A stretch of DNA of 64,000 nucleotides from positions 15,017,447-15,081,446 of the forward strand of contig OX388319.1 in NCBI GenBank assembly GCA_947579605.1. The letters run 5' to 3'. Source of the DNA: Athripsodes cinereus. Lineage: Eukaryota > Arthropoda > Insecta > Trichoptera > Leptoceridae. Both the position numbers and the translations under genes were made by a program. Positions 35,500-47,456 of this stretch are shown here, piece by piece. How positions within the stretch are numbered: position 1 is the first letter of the stretch; every line of letters starts with the position of its first letter. The notes beneath the pieces were generated by a model that searched no databases, was not told where the DNA came from, and saw nothing but the letters and a program-made list of their open reading frames with translations.

Positions 35500-35784
35500 A
35501 TCTATCTATTCCCTCACACCGTATCCCATGTGGGGTAGGCAGAAAGAACGAAACGCCAAATAGATCTGTCCTTACATAGGTACTTCTTTCCTTCTGCTAC
35601 AGTCATACAATTTCTCCTGATTTCTCTTACTCAAAACACGGCCGTCCTTGAGAATTTGATCTACATGATCAAGCCATGTAGTTCTCGGACGCCTGCGCTT
35701 CCTCACACCCCTCCTTTCAGACACGTATATCCTCTTTGTCATTCTTTCCTCTTTCATTCGTTCCACATGACCAAACCATCTCAA
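35500..35784 (-). mobile_element. Longest family-T LINE 3' end
   Basis: The minus-strand frame 35572-35784 (70 codons) starts MRWFGHVERMKEERM (WFGHVERM at residues 3-10), continues KRIYVSERRG and RPRTTWLDHVDQILKDG, and breaks at RRKEVPM. The remaining 3' part (CTACCCCACATGGGATACGG) then leads into a TAGATAGATA tail. WFGHVERM followed by RGRPR-x-TW identifies the tail of an RTE-like endonuclease/reverse transcriptase. This copy extends further 5' than the copies at 4281 and 5455. Confidence 0.85.
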
Positions 35785-36480
35785 TTTATTAATAAATTAC
35801 TAATACCTATGAACTTCCACCAAGAACCGACAGTTGATAAATTAAACTGACTGAAAAATAAGACAGAGTAGGTATAAATAAATTAACATTTGGTGATTTC
35901 AACATAATAATTATGTTTGTTCTTGATTTTTACATAGTGTATTTCATATTTTGGTAAACATTTATGTTTTGATGGCTAAATATCATTCATAAAATAATAT
36001 AACATAGGAACTGTATACCTACTATATTCTATTTAAATCCTGTATACTGAGTAACCAGGAAACCACAGTCACTGTGATATATATTGTGTTATTATGTGTT
36101 TCTGCACTCCTTATCAGTTTTATGTACGTAATCTGGAGTTAATGCCAAAAACATTGCAAAAATATAATAAGGATTGTTATGTAAGAATATACTTCTTTAT
36201 AATTTTCTTAAGTACTATTTCGTAGATAAAACGTAAATTTGTTTACAATGTTCATTTGGTCCAAAACAGGTTGTACTTAAAGGTGAATACACACAGAATA
36301 GCAAAATAAACACATCTCACCGTATATTCCACGTGTATCATTAACCATAGAGTACTAAAGGTTGACACTTACTTATGTTAAAGTGTCAGTGTCACAATGT
36401 GACCCTGAGTCCCTTCATACATACTTTACACATATAAATCTGGACATTATTTGATATGTAATAGCGGGCTGGTACTTCAC
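35785..36480. other. No supported feature
   Basis: AT-rich sequence. If the minus-strand exon at 36481-36615 is real, this is the start of its downstream intron. Confidence 0.4.
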
Positions 36481-36615
36481 TTGAAAATGTCCGAAGTAGT
36501 TGTAGTAGTCACCTACATAACTCTCTATCTGAGTATCTGGTACCCGTAATAAATTGGGGTCTATACACTGAAAGGCTCCTTCAAAGAAGTATGGGGCGAA
36601 AGGTGACGTTAGAAT
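36481..36615 (-). CDS. Candidate internal host-gene exon, unidentified
   Basis: Read on the minus strand, CGATACTTTTTCAG is a good acceptor directly before ATTCTAACG, and TTTTCAA followed by GTGAAGTA is a usable donor. Between them are exactly 45 codons in one open frame. It begins ILTSPFAPYFFEGAFQ, continues CIDPNLLRVPDTQIES and ends YVGDYYNYFGHFQ. The composition (Pro, Asp, Gly, Cys, aromatic residues, few Lys/Asn/Ile runs) is unlike the low-complexity frames elsewhere in the window. I do not recognise the family. The open frame extends beyond both splice sites (36415-36666), but the extensions look like random translation. No partner exon was found nearby, so this may be a lone exon in a large intron or coincidence. 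Confidence 0.35.
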
Positions 36616-37835
36616 CTGAAAAAGTATCGAATCTTTTTGTATTTTTGAAATAAACTGAACCGACATTCAATATACGTGTAGGTTCTCAATGTCTTGTAGA
36701 CTTGTCATATTATATTTTCCATTCGGGATTGTGATGCTTAAAAACATTGTTATACATGTTTTACATACTTTTTAATGAAGCTTTATATAAACCTTAGTCT
36801 AACATCTATTTCAAAACGAAATTAAAATTAATATAAAAATACTGTGCTTCTAATACATGATCAGTTGAATTTGAATTATTGTTTGATTTCTATTTATCTC
36901 GGTACATTATATAATTATGATTTCTGTTAGGTGCATAAAAAGTAACCTGCAAACTCTTTACTGTACCTATTTCTTTTCCTCAACTACACGCCCTGCAATG
37001 ATGTCTCTTCGTTTCTAATGAATTATAAGTTGACCATGGTGAAAATACTAAACACCGAAGAAGAGGCTTATAATAATAAAAACGAAAAAGAAAGAAAAAG
37101 GAATCATGATACCTCCTGAACAATAGGGTCTTTAATTTCACCTTGAACACCCCCACACTCTAATATGGAAGAAATATTCAGTAACCTTTCAAAACCGAAA
37201 TTGTACTACATAAAAAAACATAGCGTGATTGCTTACCTTACTCGTAGAAAATTTAATAATGTAAATAAACGTATATATAAAAAAAAATCGGCTCTCCCTT
37301 TACAATACTTCCATTGAACCTGGAAAAATCATTTTATTTAAACCTAAAGAAAATATTATTTTATACTCGTATTCATTTTCAAACGAGAATAGAAAACAAA
37401 AGACCATTATTTATTGCTCAGTGAACCTTAAGAGTTACTCATTTTCTTTTCCGTCGTGATTCTTTAGATGTTTCATGGTATTTAAAATATTTTTCATTTG
37501 AAGGAAGCTGTATAATTTAAAATATCTAGATATATTTTTATTGTCAAGTGTTGGATATGGTAAATAATTGGGGTAATTTCCAACCATTCAGAACAGTCGA
37601 CGGTTAATAATATAACTAATGGTAAATAATGAATTCAGAATTTCTTTTCTTTGAAACAACCTGTGTGACAACTATGTTGTGTTTTCATAGAATCGTCGAA
37701 TTTTAAATTAAGAAAAATAAAAATAAATGTAAATACTTTTTTGTCCATAAATATATGTACAATAAACAGATCCACAACTTATTTTGTACAAAAAATATGC
37801 AAAAAAAGCACAAATAGTTTTACTGAGTGACCGGT
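36616..37835. other. No supported feature
   Basis: AT-rich sequence, possibly the upstream intron of the candidate exon. Confidence 0.4.
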
Positions 37836-37847
37836 TTCAACATATAT

Positions 37848-37977
37848 CATCATCATCGCCCTCAACGCTCCTTTCGGGAGCACAGGTCAGAAACCAGCCT
37901 CCTCCATTCAGAGCGTCTCTGCGCCAATTGCGTCACCTCTTTCCACGACATTCCTTGTGGCTCTGATATCGTTGTCA
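37848..37977 (-). mobile_element. Family-S LINE 3' end with target duplication
   Basis: This 130-bp insertion lies between TTCAACATATAT (37836-37847) and TTCAACTTATAT (37978-37989), an 11-of-12 duplication. The sequence is nearly identical to the copy at 10478-10652 but shorter at its 5' end, beginning at the NDIRA codons. The minus-strand tail ends GATGATGATG. Confidence 0.9.
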
Positions 37978-37989
37978 TTCAACTTATAT

Positions 37990-39471
37990 GTTCATTGTCA
38001 AACTACATTATTCAGTTTGATAATAACTTTGTCTTAAACATAAATCAATATTATAGTTTTAGAAAAAAAACGTCTACCTACTCAATCAATAATATTTACT
38101 ATGTATATGTTTACCTTCGGAAGTAATCCAAGTTTTGAGTCATATTGAAATTTCTTACTATTTATTAATAAAAAATCTTTCAATCAGCTTAATATTGGAA
38201 ATGAAGATCAATACGTATGAATAAAATTTATCAGGTGTACTTAGATTCCTAAATAAAATGAGATATGATTATTCTTTTGTACTACATAAAGAAAAGAAAG
38301 AGGAAAAATTACATAACTAACTAATGACACACTAACTCGACGTACACATCACACACGCCCTTAAGGTCAAGTTATGGCAAAAGGCGCTCTACATATAATA
38401 TTATTCTATAATATATGTAGCTATATACCATTATAACATTAAAATATTGTTTATATGTCGAAGCCTCAACCTCAAGAACACTGTACAATAAAATAATTCC
38501 GGGATTCCACATCCATGATTAGTTTGATGCAAGTTAGCTACAGTCCCCTCCACATACTTATTTAGTGATATTTTTTATTCGAAACGAGAGCATTCGTTGT
38601 ATTTAAAATATTTCTAGCAATATTTTTTTTAATAAGTAGTTATTTTCATTAAAATATCGATGTGTCATTTGCAGACTCTTTATCCGACGACTGAAAGACA
38701 GTAAATACCGCGGTGGTATTTTCAATTTCTCCATAACTAGACATTTCCTTTGTAATTTTTCTTCATTGATTTCGAATAAAAAGACATTAACATTACATTT
38801 CTATAAACAAACCAAACCAGCAATAAAAATTCGTTTTAAAATATAGTGATGTTTGAAATATTATTTTTCATATTTTTTATCAAATTATTTTTGTTTCAAC
38901 TCTCGCGGTTTTGTTCTGTTAAATAGAAATCAGTTAAAATAAAACTCGTCTTAAATTTAATGTTAATTTTTACATTAAGTATATCAACATTGGGTATGTA
39001 TGAATGTATGTCAGATAATTTATCTTGCTCCGTTTAGTGTAGCATACATCTCAAGGCCGGGGGAAGCTATCTTGGATGAATTACGATGTCTTGAGTTTGC
39101 TTCTGAACGTTATCGAATAATCTAATTAAATAGGGACGCACTCAAATTTTAATAAATTAACATTCTTTAAAATTCAACAACCAGAAGACTAATTCTGTTA
39201 AATACGAACCCGCTTCTTCTTGAATTTGGGTACTTCTTGTATTTCAGTCTAAAGTTGTCAATAGTTTATTCATAGATATGACATTAGATATCCCAAACAT
39301 CTGACTCATATGAATCATTATACGATTATATATGCATGTAGGGCTTGTTAAGTAATTCTCATTTATAAATGTAATGCATGTACGACCTTATTTTACTATC
39401 CGGCACTATACCGAATACACCGCAATTATCGTGAAACTTTAAAAAATAAAACTCACACAATAAATATTCTT
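37990..39471. other. No supported feature
   Basis: AT-rich sequence. No repeat family recognised in this window matches it. Confidence 0.5.
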
Positions 39472-39591
39472 TAAAAAAAAAATTTAAATGAAAGATGTAT
39501 CTGGGTGATTGTTATAAACCCAAATACAACCTTATACACCTTTCACAGTAAGCTAAAAGCTTGTGTCATGAAAGGAGAGTTTGCCGGCACC
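39472..39591 (-). mobile_element. 5'-truncated family-2 SINE with A-rich tail
   Basis: Reverse complement: GGTGCCGGCAAACTCTCC, CACAAGCTTTTAGCTTACTG, GTATAAGGTTGTATTTGGG and CCAGATACATC, then an A/T-rich tail. It retains the GCCGGCA word just after the tRNA-like head that is also present at 61640. Confidence 0.75.
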
Positions 39592-40224
39592 TATTTTTTT
39601 TTAATATTATTTAAATAACATTTTCTAAAAATCTGACTTTTGTCAAACTCTTATGAATTCCTACACCAATTTGATTAAATTTAGCAGCTCAAAATGTTTT
39701 TTTGCTTTAAAATAATCTAGAATAAAGTCGTGATCATAGCAACCAAATTTTAAAAGTCACGTACTTTATCCGGTTATCCTAGTATCCCTTGAAATCGCTA
39801 TCCGTAACATCTCTATTTTCAAATATCTTAAGTAGGTACCACACATTAATATTACAACAGAGGTCAAATCAAATCCTATAATTAATATTAACAACAATAA
39901 AGAAACGATTCATGCCTGTTGCGATTTAATGCGATTAAAATAAGTATAATTTTATAATTAATTAACAATTATATGTACTGTTTTATATTATTATAACACA
40001 AGCTGTATTATTCTTCGTTACAATCCAGTATTAATTCATTGAAAATGTGACGCGTGAAGGCATGCAGAAAATGGCGCCGAACGTTGTAGCTGTCTCTGAT
40101 ATAGTTTTAAAAATTGAGCATTAACGATTAACGGATTAAGGAGTCAATTAATTAACTTTATGCAACTTTTGAAATATGTTGTGTAATTCCATTTTAACTG
40201 TTAAATATTTATATTTTATATACA
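39592..40224. other. No gene; TTAACGATTAACGG patch
   Basis: At 40120-40165 the words CATTAACGATTAACGGATTA and AATTAATTAAC recall the GTTAAC-rich repeats at 13.9, 28.4 and 44.9 kb. Confidence 0.35.
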
Positions 40225-40355
40225 TTAAAAACATGTATTTTCCAGTTTTATTTTAATGGGTAAAACGTTTTCAAAACTTACTTTCTGAAGATGAAGCAGT
40301 AAGTTTTGAAAACGTTTTACTCATTAAAATAAATGTGGAAAATACAGTGTTTTAA
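40225..40355. repeat. Large near-perfect inverted repeat (58-bp arms, 15-bp loop)
   Basis: The left arm 40225-40282 and right arm 40298-40355 match at 52 of 58 positions by my count. The inner 18 bp are perfect (AAAACGTTTTCAAAACTTACT region). The loop is TTCTGAAGATGAAGC. No flanking duplication is evident. It could be a foldback element, a MITE or the product of a hairpin-mediated rearrangement. Confidence 0.9.
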
Positions 40356-42589
40356 TTTTTTAATTTACATAAAATATAAATATTTTACAGTTAATTTTGT
40401 TTTTTTTTTCATAAAGAAGACGTTTTGTATGTTCATTACATACAATTACTCTGTTAAGTACCCCACTTGCAGGATAATTCACGACAGTGTTAAGATAGAT
40501 AAAAAGAAAGATAAAATTTTGAGTAATTTTTTTAACTTTGGCTCTAACTGGTCCCCTCTGCAATTTTCAAGGAGGATAGTACCTATTCTTTGAAAAATTA
40601 TCAAATCACTAATTTTACATTTTATCTTTTTTTTGCTCCTGGAATTGACTGATATTTAAATTTAATAAAAAATAGCTTTAAACTTACATAGTATTGAACT
40701 TGAAAAAAAATATTACTAGTAATCCACTGAACTTTACGTTAACCGATTAACTAACACCTGGGTTAAGTTTTAATTTACGGTGTACAACTTTTGTTGTTAC
40801 AATTAACACTAAACAGTACACAATTTATTATTATTGTAAACAAACGCACGCATTTTAAAATATGTTTGTTAGGTTTGAATTTTATTTAATACAAGTAGGA
40901 AGATTCTACAATGATGTCATGGTTAGTCAGACGTATGCATTTCACGGTAGAAAATAAACGAAATTCATTTGTTTTAAGTTTTACGTTCTCGAGTATCTGT
41001 AGAAGGAAAATTATTTAGAAAAACGTATTAAAGTGAAGGACAGAGTGCATAGAATAAAAAAAAAGTAAGACAAGGTGATAATATAGCATTCACCAGGATA
41101 CATTACCTTAAACTTCGTCTAAAGTTTCAGAAAATTAATAACTCGTGTTGAAGAGTTTTACGCAAGTTGTACGTACAACTTTTAAAAACTGTGCCATTAT
41201 AATATCATCTTTTTGAGGAATTTATGTCATAATGTAATATTACGTAAAGGAACTGGGAGAGCACTAAATGAAGTAGATACTAAAAGCATTGTACACGGTA
41301 AGTTTCCCCATTAGGAAAAGCCTCATAATTACAAAGGATCAAAAATTTCATGCAGTATATTCTCTTAGAAAATGGAGTATTCTTGTATTGACCCGTAATA
41401 AAAGGCGATGACTGTACTTTACACGTTTCTATATCAATAAATTTTATAAATCTATAAACATTTCCATACAAAGCAAAGAAAACGCGCATAATCTCTCTGT
41501 TAGGAATGTTGGTCTAAGCCTGAATATAATATTGTATTATAAAGTAAATATTTTCTTTTTACACGATTGTGTACTCTATTCTCTTAGCCATGGCGGCGAT
41601 AGCAGTGTTATATATTATTTCTTTTCAAAAGTAAATAAAGACGGAACATGGTAAGTACTGTACCTACGTTTATTATATGTCTTTGTATGCACTAGTCACT
41701 ACTAATATTATCCGAGTTAACCCAGTATGTTCTGTTAATTCCATAGCCCAATGTCCAAACCAATCGCGAAGCACTGGCCATTTTAAGTTAATTTGAAACA
41801 ATATTTCCGTCTGTAGAAAAGGTGTTTGAAAGCGCGGATATCTGAGAACTGCGTGGTTTAACCACGTGGATTAAATTCTTAAGGACAGTCGTGTGTTGTG
41901 TCAGGTAAGTTGGCGATCTTCTACAAGGAGACTGTAAGGAAGATTCCATGGATTCAACAATCTAAAAACGGTCAAACCTTTGGAGTTGTCCCAATTCTTA
42001 CTTGACCATTACCTAATTGAAATTCTACCATCTTCGAAGCTCCCAATTTAAATTCGAACGTATTTTCATCGTTTACATGATCTCTTGGGTCGTAAAGTTT
42101 TTGTTCGTTTTGAATATTTTCAATCGACGTTAAGGTGTTGAGTGAATGAGTGAGTGAGTGTGAATGAACACCTGACATTAGAAGAACTGGATTGTCCGAG
42201 CGGTAGTTACATAGGTACTGTATGTAATTAATACTCACACAGCACCTAAGCCATAATATCTTTACAACCATTATTAGCTAAGACCACAATACATACATAT
42301 GCTTAAGAACGTTATTGTGTGGTTATTCGACCGATGTTCGAGATTTTCAAGTGTTTGTTTTGTAAACCACTTTAGAAATTGAAGAACATCTGTTATTTCC
42401 TTTAGACGAAATTTAGGACATGAAGAGGAGAAAGTATTTTTAGTTATATTCGAATTCTATTTTATGGGAATACAGTATACGTTTCCTGGTCATGTATTTA
42501 CAATTGTCTTGTGAAAATGATACTTTAGAGTCGTGTACGTATTCACCACAGTTCTGTTTATTTTTTTATAGAGAATCTGGGTTTGAAAC
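40356..42589. other. No gene; GTTAAC-type repeat near the start
   Basis: About 40620-40800 contains TTTTTTTGCTCCTGGAATTG and ACGTTAACCGATTAACTAAC, similar in order to 44825-44945. The rest is AT-rich. Frames such as 41280-41489 and 41972-42271 on the minus strand have no family signature, and the latter spans a GTGAGTGAATGAG microsatellite. Confidence 0.4.
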
Positions 42590-42735
42590 AAATTCAAATT
42601 ACCACTAAACGCCTTCACGGTAAGAAATATGCTTATGTCGTGAAGGTCGCCAAAAGGCCAGAGAGATCTAACTCGAGATCTACCGATTGAAAGTCTATGA
42701 TTCTACCTTTAGAATATTAACCACCTCCAAGTGTA
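42590..42735 (-). mobile_element. Diverged tRNA-derived SINE (family 2-like)
   Basis: Reverse complement: GGTGGTTAATATTC, CAATCGGTAGATCTCGAGTT, then CCTTCACGACATAAGCATAT and TTACCGTGAAGGCG. Promoter boxes are eroded, but the body shares CACGACA..AAGC..TTACxGTGA with the other copies. Confidence 0.5.
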
Positions 42736-43787
42736 ACTCTACTGTTAAAATGGTAAAAATACGAAGCTAGCGATTTGAATTTACTAATTAATAGTTGAAG
42801 TGATCAAATATTCTTGCAATAATACTGTAGTATCAATTTCACTAAGTTCATATTTGGCTTTAGGACATAATTCTCCATATTTGCTCTTAATTAAGTCTTC
42901 ATTATATTGTATGCCATAATTATTTCATAGGCAATTAATATCAAGCAATTTATTATTAGTTTACTACATATGCGTTGTATTTTTAGGTTTATTAACTTTA
43001 TAGCACTTTCGAAAGGCGTAAATGCGTTTAATTACCTTTTTTTATCAATGGCCTTTAATTTAATTTTGCGTTGATGATCCGATGGCCAGGTCAAAAGTTA
43101 GCAAAACTTTTAATTAAACAGTGGAATATAAATGTTTATGTTATTTGGTATTATGGAGGATAATAAAATTCGACGGTTAAATTGAATTATAGTACGTTCA
43201 CCTGTAGGAAACAAAATCTTTAGATTCACAGGTCTACATTGTGACCTGTAGAATGCCTCTGGCGACATTTTTTCAATCAGATCTTATTATTTTTAAAACT
43301 ATCTGCAACCCCTTACATAACTTATTTATGATATTTTTTTTATTACAAAACATAGTTTTTCACTTTAATTTATTTGAAACCTCGAGTACTTTCGTCAATA
43401 TATATCGATTGGCATTTTCAGGAGAACTTCTCAAGAGAGTTTTCATCAATATGAATTTTCACTCTGTGAACGTAAAGACTTTAGATAGTTTTCTTTATTT
43501 TGTAATACTCAAAAAATATATAAAAAAAAATAATACCAATATTTTTCAAATTAAATCACTTTCATTATAGCATTGTCAAAGGGCTAATTTACGTGTTTTT
43601 GTAACATGTGCAGTTTTTTTCGTTAATTTATACGAAACCAAAAAATATCATTATACCTACTAGGTACTCAAAGTATTTCACTTTTCTACAAAAATAAGTA
43701 GTAGGTAAAAAAATTTCCTCTCCATATTTTTTCCTTCTTCCTTATTCCTCAATAATCAACAAGTACCTGTCATAATTGTATATAACA
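42736..43787. other. No supported feature
   Basis: AT-rich sequence. The 109-codon frame at 43241-43570 is dominated by Phe/Leu/Ile/Asn and lacks motifs. Confidence 0.5.
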
Positions 43788-44022
43788 CGTATAGACAATT
43801 CACACAGACCGAGCTAGTCCCAAACTAAGATATGAATCTTGTATTATGGGTACTAACACGGCGATACACATATACAATGCACTAAACACATATACATGTA
43901 ACACCCAGACCCAGGACAATTTGAAAAAGGTCATTCTTCATTTTGCCCTGGCCGGGAATCGAACCCGGGACCTCGTCACTCAAAGGCAAGTGCGTTAACC
44001 TCCGCGCCACACCGGTCGTCTA
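43788..44022 (-). mobile_element. tRNA-derived SINE, family 1
   Basis: The reverse complement opens ACCGGTGTGGCGCGGAGGTT, with TGGCGCGGAGG at the A-box position. The B box GTTCGATTCCC is at 43954-43964. A non-tRNA body follows (ATTGTCCTGGGTCTGGGTG, ATGTGTATCGCC, AGTTTGGGACTAGCTCGG). The head is excellent, but it is followed by about 150 bp common to the copy at 53362-53612, so this is a SINE and not a tRNA gene. Confidence 0.85.
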
Positions 44023-44536
44023 CTTATAGATTTTTTTACAAATACTTATTTTAATAGTTAAAACTTAAAGCTGTAAATTATTAAAAAAAAAACATTTAAA
44101 TGCTGTGTTTATATATCATTTGAATTGAATTAGTTGCAGTTGTAATCAAGACCAAGAAATATTTTTACGGTAGCTTAAAAAACTGTATCAAATTATTTTT
44201 AATAACATAATTAGTTTTTTTCCGTCGTCTTTCGGTCATGTGTGTAATTTGCCACCCAGGTAGTGAGCGTGTTAAGTAGTAGGTAATACAGCTTGTAATG
44301 AAAACGTTATGATCATATGCAGTCGGGCATTAACGAGTTAAGTCTGTCTGCCTTTGGAATAAGATGGCTCCGTACTCTTCACGTCTTCAAGTGTGCGGTA
44401 AGGATCATTTTATTACCTACTCAAAATTTAACGTTTGTTTCCTAGTCTCTTTTTCCTGTTTGTTTTTTACCTTCTACCTCCTTTCTTCCCTGTCTTCTTT
44501 TCTTAAAGGCTTACATAATTATAATGAAATTCAATG
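44023..44536. other. No supported feature
   Basis: AT-rich sequence. A TTAACGAGTTAAG word near 44330 hints at the GTTAAC repeat family. Confidence 0.4.
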
Positions 44537-44646
44537 TTAGTTGGAAGAAATCGCGTCTCTAAGATAAACTCGCCCCATTATTGTAACTAATATTGATATT
44601 GGTAATATTTATATGTATAATTGTACAGTTGAAATAAATAAATAAC
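44537..44646 (+). repeat. Rep-B copy on the plus strand
   Basis: TTGGAAGAAATCGCGTCTCT, then AAGATAAACTCGCCCC, then a diverged middle and GTACAGTTGAAATAAATAAA. It is the only plus-strand copy seen, and it shows the family's natural 3' end as an AAAT-type tail. Confidence 0.7.
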
Positions 44647-44744
44647 TTATCATTGTAATCAACTTTTAACTCGATTTTAAAATAATAAACTTTCTTTAAA
44701 AACTTCCGTTACGTTATGTTCGTTTTTTTCATTGCCTCAAAGAG

Positions 44745-44955
44745 CTGGTATCCATTACATGTACTGGCTTTTTGAAAAAACGCCGAAACCCTTTTGCTAG
44801 TTCCCGATCTTTTCGAACTGCAGAGCTTTTTTTTAGTTTTGGCTCCTGAAATTCATTAAATTTAAGCAAGTTATCAATAATTTGGTATTTGATTAGTTCA
44901 CATTTTTGTTAACAAATTAACAAGTAACTGATTAACAAAATAACGAGTAATTGTA
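44745..44955 (+). repeat. GTTAAC-rich interspersed repeat
   Basis: GTACTGGCTTTTTGAAAAAA, CGCCGAAACCC, TTTTGGCTCCTGAAATTC and TTGTTAACAAATTAACAAG occur in an order that recurs in part at 13845-14000 and 40620-40800. The ends are not defined. Confidence 0.45.
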
Positions 44956-45174
44956 CTGGGCTCTAAATTAATGTTTTAGTATTTTCTTAAGATTTTTGAA
45001 TTATTTTGGTTGGCTTATAAAAATTAACGAAACATGAATTCCATCGTATTCAAAGAATATCATTACTTGAATGAGTAACATAAATCTGTTATTATGTTGT
45101 CGTTAATAAGATATGACAGTTTTTTTAAAAAAAAGGAAATATTGCCTCGACATTTATAAAGTTAAATATACATT

Positions 45175-45250
45175 GGAGGTAAGCAAGAGCCTAATGGCAG
45201 AGACCTGGAGATCTTTGGATTAAAGGCTCACTGCCGACCTCCTCTGCCAT
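45175..45250. repeat. Hairpin with two overlapping inverted pairs
   Basis: GGAGGT..GCA..AGCCT at 45175-45192 pairs with AGGCT..TGC..ACCTCC ending at 45242. A second pair, ATGGCAGAG (45194-45202) and CTCTGCCAT (45242-45250), overlaps it. The GC content is clearly above the surroundings. It may be the remnant of a small foldback element. Confidence 0.7.
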
Positions 45251-45888
45251 CACAGTACAATCATAATAGTTACTGTAAAGGTGAAAATAGTTAATCTTCT
45301 TCCGTTTAGAAGTACATTTAGTCAATTGAATTTCTCTTGTTCTTTTTGTCATAAATACTTTTCTGATATCGTTTGCATAGAACGGTGTAGGTACCTACTT
45401 TTTGAAAAAGAGGATTTTAGAGAAAAATCGCAAGAATCCAATAAATTGAACCTTCCCCAATTATATATATTACATTATGTATAAAACAGCGCCTAACTAC
45501 CAATATATTATTGTATTTAAGTTTTGTCTAGATATTGCTGGTTTGGAGTGCATATAGCCTTAATACTGATCTTAAAAAATAAATCAAAACAAAAACACAT
45601 TCCTATTATACCTAATGCTTATATTTAATTCAATTTACTGTTTTGGTATTTTGAAGAGAGGCTAATGAAATGACCTCAAGTCACGAACTCTTAATCAAAT
45701 CATTACATGCATACGTCCAGATGAAGCGATTTGTTACGCAAACTGTGTATGTAAATATTTTGTTAACAGACATATTCTTAATGGTACAAGTAATCGTTAT
45801 TGTTTTTATAAATTCTGAAATAGTAGGTATAGTGTTATATTTGTATATTTATTCTTTCATCGATTAAAAGCAAATTTACACATAAAAA

Positions 45889-45965
45889 TTAAATACAATC
45901 GTAAAATCAATATACAGAGGCCGAGTTTATTGCATAGGTGCGATTTCATCCAAGTAACCCAAACT
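45889..45965 (-). repeat. Rep-B 5' portion
   Basis: AAAATCAATATACAGAGGCC, GAGTTTATTGCATAGGTGCG, ATTTCATCCAAGTAACCC. The tail half is missing. Confidence 0.65.
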
Positions 45966-47353
45966 TATTACCTCTTAGACCATTAGATCCTTTGCCATCT
46001 AAATTGTGAAGTTTATTTCTGAGAAATTTCCTTCCCAACGATTCAGAATTGTTACTCTTATAAAATAAACAAAATATGAAGTTGATGCGTCAGCAGTGTA
46101 AATTTCATCAATACAATGTAAACTTGACGTCATGTTCTTATAAAATTTCTGTCACAAGGCTTAGAAAAAATCTACGTCGGTGTCACGTAGCGTCGCTTTA
46201 TATGCTAGTTTCCTAGACGAAACGAAGCTACCGGGCTACATACCGAAGGCTTCGAAATTCTCACATGTGACAGCTTAATTTGTAGCTGTAATACATATGT
46301 TAGAATTGTGTCTCATACATATCTCAGAGGAACATTCTTAGAAATTAAACTGATTCGCTTCTAGAGTAACATACATAATACTAAAATGCGTGGTTCAAAA
46401 AATTTGTTCAAGTAATTAGTTGTGTTTGGTATTATCGGGAAACTGTGTAACATATTTTCAAATATTTTAATTAATTTTTATGTCATTATTGTACTGTAAT
46501 TGTATTGTCAGGTGTGGGAGATTTAGCTAAGACAGGTAGGATGTATATGAAATATCACACAATTTATTACTTAATTTGAAGGAATATTTAGAGGTTTGAC
46601 GTTTATAATAACTTGATTAAGATCGTGTCGTGAGTAACTCCGCACCTTGTCACCCACCTTTTTGAAATGTTGTACTTTTTTACAGTATTATTCGATATTA
46701 TAATCCCAAAGTTCACCATAATATTTATCTTTTAAGGAAGCAATAAATCAATTTTAATCATTTGTAAAAAATCTACAGTGAACCGTAGTGTAGGAAGGAT
46801 AACATACATAACATTAAGTCGATCTAAAAATACCCGAGTCGGTAGATTCGATAACAACGCAAAAAATAAAAACATTCGATGTCTCGCGTAGACGCAAAGT
46901 ATTGTCGAGTGAGTCATACTAAAACTGTTCGGAGAACAACGAACCTAGAGATAAATAACCAGAAAAAATACATGGATATAAAATACACTCAGACAATAAT
47001 TGCTAGTTGTAGGGATGATCCCTCATAATAATGAATCTTTCGAAAGAATCGAATAAAACTAAAAATAATCGATGATGACTTGTAATTTAATTTTTTAACA
47101 TGTATCGAATAAAATATGTCCTTAATCGTCCACAAACGAGTGGATGATGTTAATAGAATTTCATAGAAGTGAATAGAATCAAAAGAAGTGTTGCATATAA
47201 AATTATACAAAAAATTTGTAAATGCGCATTTGATTTTAAGAAAAACGCACAATCAAATTAGATGACTCTTTGATTCGAATACATAATTATATACATCGTT
47301 ATTTTCAATATTTCAGAATGTTTGTTATCGTTTGTAAAAAAATATCAAAACAA
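45966..47353. other. No supported gene
   Basis: A GC-richer patch at about 46170-46255 (TCTACGTCGGTGTCACGTAG, GAAGCTACCGGGCTACATAC) is unassigned. The rest is AT-rich. Confidence 0.4.
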
Positions 47354-47456
47354 TGTCTTGCTTTTTTATTGACACAAAAGGACAACAGACTTGCATGTTT
47401 ATTGCATGCAGTTAGACTGCTGGCTACCCCGCTTGTGAGATATGCCGTGATGGTAT
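47354..47456 (+). repeat. Rep-A 3' half
   Basis: TTATTGACACAAAAGGACAA, TTGCATGTTTATTGCATGCA, GCTGGCTACCCCGCTTGTGA and TATGCCGTGATGGTA. Well preserved. Confidence 0.8.

Noticed and set aside
41591..41632. Short frame starting in CCATGGCGGCGATAGC, with a good start context
   Set aside because: It stops after about a dozen codons, with no usable donor before the stop.
43942..44021. A tRNA gene on the minus strand
   Set aside because: The B box is excellent, but the same head is fused to the same 150-bp non-tRNA body at 53362-53612, which identifies a SINE.
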